64,000 nt of DNA from contig CM070594.1 of the NCBI GenBank assembly GCA_036346395.1, positions 56,963,519 through 57,027,518 of the forward strand, in the 5' to 3' direction. Under the pieces are notes generated by a model that was not told the origin of the DNA, made no database searches, and worked only from the letters and a program-made list of their open reading frames with translations. Shown in pieces: positions 57,943 through 64,000 of the stretch. Position numbers and translations under genes: made by a program. This stretch comes from Hsuehochloa calcarea (taxonomy: Eukaryota > Streptophyta > Magnoliopsida > Poales > Poaceae). The first letter of the stretch is position 1. Each line of letters starts with the position of its first letter.

Positions 57943-60196
57943 ATGCCACATTTTGGAAAATTCAATTCCCGACAGCAAGTTAGCAAAAGAGGTACAATAC
58001 TATTTTGTACATAATTTTATTGTTAGTATTTTGTTATGCTAAGATTAAAGTAATAATAGTGTTTGTTTCGATTTTGCAGTTTTGGTTACGAAAAATTACG
58101 ATAGCTTTGTTCTTGGTGATTACGGACTTTCACCGGAGGAAGTTGTATCCATGGAGGCTGTGGCTGTCTCAAACCAACCACAGTTGTTAGTGGAAGGGGA
58201 AGGCGGAGTTCCGTCATCAGGCTCCACGGCAGCATCTTCGTCGGTGACCATTGGAGGAAAGAGGTCGAGGTCGTCTACGTCAGGAGTGTGAGAGAATTTC
58301 GACTGGACAACCAAGCCAGACGCACAAGAAAATCAGGTACCACATACTGTTTGCAAAATTTATCGTCGGGAATTGTCAACAAAGTCTACAGGAGGGACGA
58401 GGCACTTGCAAAAATATTCTACAAGATGTAATGCCAAAAAAGGATTGGTGACGAGGCAGACGCAGCTACAATACAACTCCGATGGTACGGTACGTAGCTG
58501 GGACTACGACCCTGAGGTAGCCCGTCAATCTCTCTGTCGTTTAATTGCTTCCGATGATTTACCATTAGGCTTTGGGGAGTTTAATGCTTTTCAAACTTAC
58601 ATTATAAATGTGCATAATCATATATTCTCTTTCATTTCTAGGCAGACAATAACTAGGGATCTAGTAAAATACTACAATGAATGTTGTGATAAATTAAAGG
58701 ATAAATTTGCTACATGCACATTTTCGATGGCCCTAACATCGAACATATGGAATGGCTGCGCTAGGGAGGATTATCTTAGTGTAGTTACTTGTTATGTTAA
58801 TGATGATCGGGTAATGGAGAAAAGAATTATAGATTTCAAATTAATTGATGTAGCACGTATGGTTGAGAATATTGCAAACTGTATTATCAAAGTTGTGGAA
58901 GACTTTGGTCTTACAAATAAAATATTATCAATTACTCTAAACAATGTCGTTGCGAACTCTAAGGCCATGAATATTCTTACTCCAGTCTTTCGTACATACG
59001 CCGATTCCTTCTTGCTACATCAGCGATGCTCTTGTCATATTATTAACCTTATAGTCAAATCCGGTTTGAAGAGGTTAGATGTGTATCTTAAATCTTTTCG
59101 CGATGCGATATCTTTCTTGAATAATTCTAACATAAGAATACCAGCATATAAGAACTTCTGCAGGGCAATGGGTGTGCATCCAAGAAAGTTCAGTTTGGGC
59201 ATGCCGGTAAGATGGAACTCTACTTACCTGATGCTTAAGAGTCTTTTACCATGTAAGAGTATTTTTCTTTTTTATTCAAATGCACTATTAGAGCACCGAC
59301 GGTAGTATACTATTGACTGAGCAACATTGGCTCGTTGTTAAGAAGATACTACAGTTTTTAGAAATTTTTTATAAGACCATTGTTGCTTTGTCCGTTGTGT
59401 ACTATCCAACATCTTCTATTATTATGTATAGTATTTTACAAATTGCTACTCAATTGAAAATATATGAAAATAACTTAGTTTTACGTTAGGCTATTATTGC
59501 TATGAAATCCAAATACCTTAAATATTGGAGAGAAATCCCTTTTCTATATGCATTAGCATTTGTTTTAGATCCTAGAGGTAAAATTAAAGCATTTGCTAAT
59601 GTTCTTGATATTCTTAGTGATGCTATAGGGTTAGATTATACTAACTATTTTGCAGAAGTTCGTTCTCGATTATACGAGGTTTTACCAAAGGTGTGAAAAT
59701 AAGTTCCAGGGAGTCCGCTTACGACGATCTTTAGTAGCCCCCCACCTCAAGTAGCAAGACAAATATGTGGGGCAAGATCTTCAGTGGCTCTTCTTCCAGG
59801 TCCAGGTCTTCTTCTTCTACAACGCCGCCTGCTCAACCAAGAACAACCCCAAGGAGTGGAGAACTATCCGCCTATCTAAACAACGATATGGTGGATTTCA
59901 ACCGAGAAAACTTCAAAATTTTGCACTGGTGGCATGAACATAAGTTAGCATATCCCGTGCTATCTATACTTGCACGTGATGTGTTAACTGTTCCTGTCTC
60001 GACGGTTTTCTCTGAGTTTGATTTCATACTTTCTGGAAGAATATTGGAGGAGAGAAGAACATGTCTTACGAGTATGGTTGGGATACTTATAACCGTGAAG
60101 GACTGGGAACAAGCTGATTCACGAACACAACACTCTATAGAAAATACACAGTTGTCAGACGTGTTCGAAAATCTGTACCTCGACAATGACATTTAG
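57943..60196 (+). pseudogene. hAT-family transposase (BED zinc finger, catalytic core, dimerisation domain), decayed
   Basis: A plausible first exon begins with ATG at 57943 and is joined by a short intron to 58081. A Ser-rich leader leads to a BED finger: ENFDWTTKPDAQEN...VCKIYRRELSTKSTGGTRHLQKYS, where the second Cys and the final His of the usual ligand set are both Tyr. The core (58470-59303) has ITRDLVKYYNECCDKLK, TSNIWNGCAREDYLSVV, HQRCSCHIINLIV and VRWNSTYLML. Then KYLKYWREIPFLYALAFVLDPRGK and, at 59765-60196, the C-terminal hAT dimerisation domain (WWHEHKLAYPVLSILARDVLTVP...GRILEERR). In-frame stops at 58289 (Trp expected), 59303 and about 59488, and a break at 59694, show it is inactive. 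Confidence 0.9.
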
Positions 60197-60629
60197 AATA
60201 AAGATTTATGTAGAGTTATAGGTTGTACTCTTTTTCCTTTACCAAGGTTTTCTCATGTTGGGTTTTTATTTAACAAATGTTTTAACGAGGCAACAATTTC
60301 AATATTAATAAAGCTCTTTATTACATTTTCAATATTTATGTCTCATTTTTTACAACTTTCATATGTTTTTAATGAATTCTACACATTTTTATATTTTTTT
60401 TTGGAATTTTTCTATTTTTCCTATTTTCTGATTTTTTTCGGGCGAAGTGGGCCGTAAATGGCCTAACGGGCCAAACGGGCTCATGCTGGCTCGACACAGC
60501 ACGACTGTGCTTTGGACCATGCTTGGGCCACCACCCGGCAGTGGGCGGCCGGCAGAACCACCTAAACTTTCACGGTTTGGAATGGGGTCGTGCCCGTCTT
60601 TGGCCAACCGCCCATTTGGCCACCCCTAG
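60197..60629 (+). mobile_element. 3' end of the hAT element
   Basis: Non-coding tail with typical hAT subterminal words (GGGCCAAACGGGC, GACACAGCACGAC). It ends TTTGGCCACCCCTAG, a typical hAT terminal repeat. The matching left end CTAGGGGTGGCC was not found upstream of the transposase, so the 5' end is lost or replaced. Confidence 0.6.
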
Positions 60630-60720
60630 ACGCAGGAGAAAAGAAAGGAAAACAAAAGGAGAAGTTTGGCTTGCCGCTTCTATCTATTGGGTTTATTGCT
60701 TTGCTGAAGGATATAGACCC

Positions 60721-61751
60721 GCCATTATGAGTTAATGGAATGTTTTGGTGATTAATGACAAATCTAAATATGAGACTAACTCTTTTGTCTAGTATTATTT
60801 TGTGTAGTCTCATTTGGATATAAAGGTGGAATTCAACGAGGTATGCAATAGACATCTTAATCTTATATATTGTTGCATTCCTCGGATCCAAAATATAGGT
60901 TGAACTCAACCATAAGTTAAACTTGAATATGTGCATATGATCTTATTACATATTTGTGTATGCACACATTTAGGAGGAGCTCACTCTATATTTTGTGGTT
61001 TCATTAGTATTGATCCATATTCCATTTTACACACATATTTGGGATATTTACTTTGAAAACATATCCGATTGAGTATACAAAGCTTGTGTAGTTTTGTATA
61101 TTCATGATTTGAGTATGTAGAACTTGTGTAGTTCTCACATACTCGTGTTGTGAGTATATATATATATATGACTTGTGTAGTTTTTATATATACACTCATA
61201 TTGTTACAATTATCAATTCAATTTATGTGCAATTGAAATGGTTATCATCAATTACCAAAGAGGAAAAGATTGAGTATCTTGTCCCACCATTATGAGTTAA
61301 TGGTATGGTGTGGTAATTAATGATAATCATATTATGGAACTAATATTTTCCATGAGTTGGATATATAGGTTATATTCCATGATAATGAAGACTTGGGATG
61401 ATCATGAGTTGATCATCAAGTCAAGATTCAAGAAAAGGATGCAGCATGTGTTGATGTGTGTGAAGAGCTTGAAGAAAAAGAAATCATCGTGTGTCGATGA
61501 TGTTCAAGAAGAAGAGATGATCATGAGTTGATCATCAAGTTAAGAGTGCATCATGAGTTGATGCATGTCAAGTAATTGACCCGGACTTGAATTGATGGTG
61601 TGCGTCATTAAGCTTCAAGAAAGTGCAAGGCAAAGGTATGACTAGCTAGGGATAAGAATGAGTTCCTAGTCTTTTACCAGTCTCGGTGTTTGGTTGATAG
61701 ACCAGATTGCTAGTATACGATTGCCGTACTATTAAGAGGGGTCTTGATGAG
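60721..61751 (+). mobile_element. Left part of a SIRE-like copia LTR
   Basis: Starts near GTTTTGGTGATTAATGACAAA and reaches GATTGCCGTACTATTAAGAGGGGTCTTG (61717-61749), wording I associate with long LTRs of grass SIRE-type copia elements. The start word CCATTATGAGTTAATGG occurs twice, at 60722 and 61287. No protein-coding part lies in the window. Confidence 0.5.
61071..61205 (+). repeat. ~41-bp tandem repeat, 3 copies
   Basis: Units start GAGTAT at about 61071, 61111 and 61152, each containing CTTGTGTAGTT. Confidence 0.65.
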
Positions 61752-62690
61752 TCACGGCGGCCCGATCTTCCGATAGGTTCGATTTGGTTCGTCGTGAGGA
61801 TGTTGACGCTTTGAGGCTTCCGACCAACAGATCGTCACCCCGCAATTCGCTACGCCCGCACGCCTGTCGTTATCGACCACGCTTGCACGCGATCGACCTT
61901 ACCACGAAGGTTATTGTTCCTGCAAGCAATCGAAGCAACTCACAAGGACAAGGTAGATGCAATCTGAATTGTATTGCAAATATGGATGAAGTTTACAAGT
62001 GGGGTTCCTCAAACCGATAATCGGCGAAACTGCAATTGGCAGAATAATCTAAGAAAAACCCGCCTCTAAACTATGGCGGCTACTGTATATATATAGGGGA
62101 ACGTGAGGAGGTCGACCTAGGGTTGTGCGGCCGTGGGATGAAGCGTACACAACCTGGACTCCGACCTCGTTACGTTTACAAAGTCTTATTAATTTCCAAA
62201 ATGGTGACGCGGCACCTTGTGTTGCGTATTTTTGGTCGAAGATCTGGTCGTAGGACTGGTCCTAGGGTGGTCTTGAAGAGTCCATGCTATCTTTGGTCGT
62301 AGATTGTGTCCAACGAGTACTGTGCTCGCTTTTCTGGTCGTAGATTGCTCCAATCGAATCAACTAGTCGTAGGTCTTCTTGTAGTGATCGTAGACCCTGC
62401 GGAACTGGTCGTGGACCTTCTTGAACTGGTCGTAATCCTAGATTCCTGAGTACAAGTAAATCATCTCTATTAGGCGGCATCATAGAGTTCTCAAATAATA
62501 CACTCAGCCCAAGAAATGACTTTACCTGATCGATTAAGTGACGTGCTCTAGCTCTTGTCATAGGGCCGTGTAGTTCAGCACCCAGATCTGGAGGGTCTTG
62601 TGTAGTGCGTGTATCCGAAGGAGGGATGTCCTCATCAGGTCTTAACAAGTAGTTTGAGTTAGTCATGTGTTGATAGCTCATTATGTTTGT
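61752..62690 (-). mobile_element. Gypsy-type retrotransposon fragment (LTR plus pol C-terminus) inside the copia LTR
   Basis: On the minus strand a polyprotein tail is followed, after its stop, by LTR-like sequence with a TATA box (TCCCCTATATATATAC, 62085-62100) and leader-like text down to about 61752. Both flanks read as SIRE-type LTR, so this seems to be a nested fragment. Exact ends and target duplication are not established. Confidence 0.45.
62262..62681 (-). pseudogene. C-terminal tail of a retrotransposon polyprotein
   Basis: The frame contains DLGAELHGPMTRARARHL, the GP(M/I)TRARA motif found near the end of many grass gypsy polyproteins. The N-terminal bulk is missing, and no integrase motif is present. 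Confidence 0.55.
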
Positions 62691-62699
62691 TCTAGCTCA

Positions 62700-63085
62700 T
62701 CTATGCATGGAGCTATTATTTGCGAATGTGTTTTGCAAATGATTGATGCTCATGCATTTTATCTTTGTAGTATGGGACTATATTTTGTAAATGTGTTTTG
62801 CAAATGGTTGAAGTCCATGCGCCTTAGTCTTGTGACTTGATGATGTTATTTGCGAATGTGTTTTGCAAATAGTTGATGCTCATTTTTGTTTTCTTGTAGC
62901 ATGTGACTTAAGTTTGCAAATGTGTTTTGCAAATGGTGTAAGTCCATGTACCTTTTTTCCTTGTGGTATGATTCTAAAAGTTGGCAAATGTGTTTTGCAA
63001 CTTGTTAGAAATCTTGCTATTGATCCTTGTCGGCATGGCTTATCAATTGGTAAATGTGTTTTACAAATTAAAGTTGTTGAAAAAG
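62700..63085 (+). repeat. ~65-bp tandem repeat, 6 copies
   Basis: The core AATGTGTTTTGCAAAT occurs at about 62725, 62790, 62855, 62919, 62987 and 63053. Between the cores are variable stretches with TTGATGCTCATG or AAGTCCATG. Confidence 0.88.
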
Positions 63086-63106
63086 CCATTGCTGTGTTTG
63101 TCAGGA

Positions 63107-63184
63107 TAATCGGTAGTTCCGCAATGTGATGGGCGGAACTTCCTATTATCGGTAGTTCCGCAATGTGATGGGCGGAACTTCCGA
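63107..63184 (+). repeat. 39-bp tandem duplication with internal inverted repeat
   Basis: Two near-identical units (starting at about 63111 and 63150) contain GGTAGTTCCGC and GGCGGAACTTCC, which can pair with each other. Related words recur at about 63268-63320 and 63388-63422. Confidence 0.8.
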
Positions 63185-63474
63185 TTATCGGTAACTCTGA
63201 AAATTTGGCGGAATATTTTTTCCAGAGAGCACCTCTTTTGGGACTTAGCCAAATTTTTGGAAGTGCGGTAGTTCCGCAATGATATGTGAGGAACTTCCGC
63301 ATTTTGGTTGGCGGAAGTTCCACTCTCAATTTCCAACGGCTAGTTTCTCGTCTGATATAGCCGTTATTGTGTTTGTCGCTGAAGTGCGGTAGTTCCGGCC
63401 GATACATGGCGAAACTTCCGATTTCCCTGATTTTCTCTGGAACTTTGCTTCCAACGGCTAGTTTTTGTGTGTGG

Positions 63475-63484
63475 GATATAAATA
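63475..63484 (+). promoter_or_regulatory. Probable TATA box of the copia LTR
   Basis: GATATAAATA lies downstream of the repeat-rich U3 and upstream of the leader-like region, as expected for an LTR promoter. Confidence 0.5.
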
Positions 63485-64000
63485 CCCACCTTGGTCAGTT
63501 GGGAGAGGTTGCTGGTGCTATTGTTGAGTGCTATACTCATTCTTTGAGCAAAGAGCCAGCCTCTCCTCTCTTATGTGCATGTGTTGCACTTGTGAGCTTG
63601 GAGAGCAAACCCTAAGTGTATGTGTTGCCTTAGGTAGTAGATTGTGTATCCACGTGAGCATTTGACACTTGATTAGTTCAAGTGAGAGTTGAGATTTGTT
63701 TCTCTTGGTGTTTGCCGACACCTAGACGGCGTGGAGGCGTCGTGCGCGGTGATCTTCTCAAGAAGTTTGTGAGAAGGCCCGGCGTGTTTGTGAGTGGTTT
63801 GGTGCTCGCCATTTCCGGAGTGGAGGAAGAGTAACCATAGTGGAGCGAGGTGTTGGTTCGGTTTGGAACCGGTCCAAGTGTTGGACTTACCTCGGAGGTG
63901 TTGGCTTAATTAGTGGAGCCGGTCCAACGTGGTTGGGCTTACCTCAACGTGGATTAGGGGAGACCGGCAAGTCTCCGAACACCACGGTAAAACATAATTG

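Larger units (their letters stand above)
62691..64000 (+). mobile_element. Right part of the SIRE-like copia LTR, running off the window
   Basis: Contains a tandem array, GGTAGTTCCGC / GCGGAACTTCC repeats, CCAACGGCTAGT, a TATA box and a long transcribed-type leader with GAGCAAACCCTAAG. These are the U3-R-U5 features of SIRE-type LTRs as I know them. The element body lies beyond the window. Confidence 0.5.

Overview
This is a window of plant nuclear DNA, most likely from a grass (rice relatives are the obvious comparison). It holds five intron-containing host genes spread among many nested retrotransposons and MITE-like elements. The host protein families are plant-specific or plant-typical: an R2R3-MYB, a mitochondrial carrier, an IQ67-domain (IQD) protein, a LOG cytokinin enzyme and a plant casein kinase I. 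There are no prokaryotic operons, CRISPR arrays, rRNA genes or convincing tRNA genes. I found no new multi-gene system; what is unusual is how the elements are nested and how many host genes are damaged.

Layout. 0-8 kb: simple repeats, a MITE with long terminal inverted repeats (967-1164), a MYB26-like gene on the minus strand (1328-2781), a fold-back element (about 3465-3960) and several tandem duplications. 8.5-15.2 kb: the last three exons of a mitochondrial carrier (minus, frameshifted), a short copia-type LTR with primer-binding site, then a decayed Tat-lineage Ty3/gypsy element on the minus strand with one LTR. 16.8-28.6 kb: an IQD gene on the plus strand whose third intron is about 10.4 kb long, because it contains a complete chromovirus (Reina-like) Ty3/gypsy element (20821-26072) flanked by a perfect CATAT target duplication. 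28.6-35.3 kb: a second fold-back element, a dead LINE (minus), a probable gypsy LTR remnant and a non-autonomous hAT element with near-perfect 8-bp target duplication just upstream of the next gene.

35.4-44.1 kb: a LOG gene (plus) cut in its fifth exon by a 6.5-kb copia element (37158-43656), which itself carries a 205-bp hAT MITE with a perfect 8-bp target duplication. 45.5-56.8 kb: a 14-exon casein kinase I gene (minus). One intron holds another copy of the same hAT MITE family. Another holds a 6.5-kb minus-strand copia element with very short LTRs, which in turn contains a 961-bp TRIM-like LTR element. 57.9-60.6 kb: a decayed hAT transposase gene. 60.7 kb to the end: long LTR sequence of a SIRE-like copia element, apparently interrupted by a gypsy fragment, running off the window.

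All five host genes carry at least one lesion or a reading-frame conflict as written. Either this is a decaying duplicate segment or the assembly has residual indels; transcript or independent read data would decide. Exon limits were placed by eye from splice consensus and protein-family similarity, and percent identities are eye estimates only.
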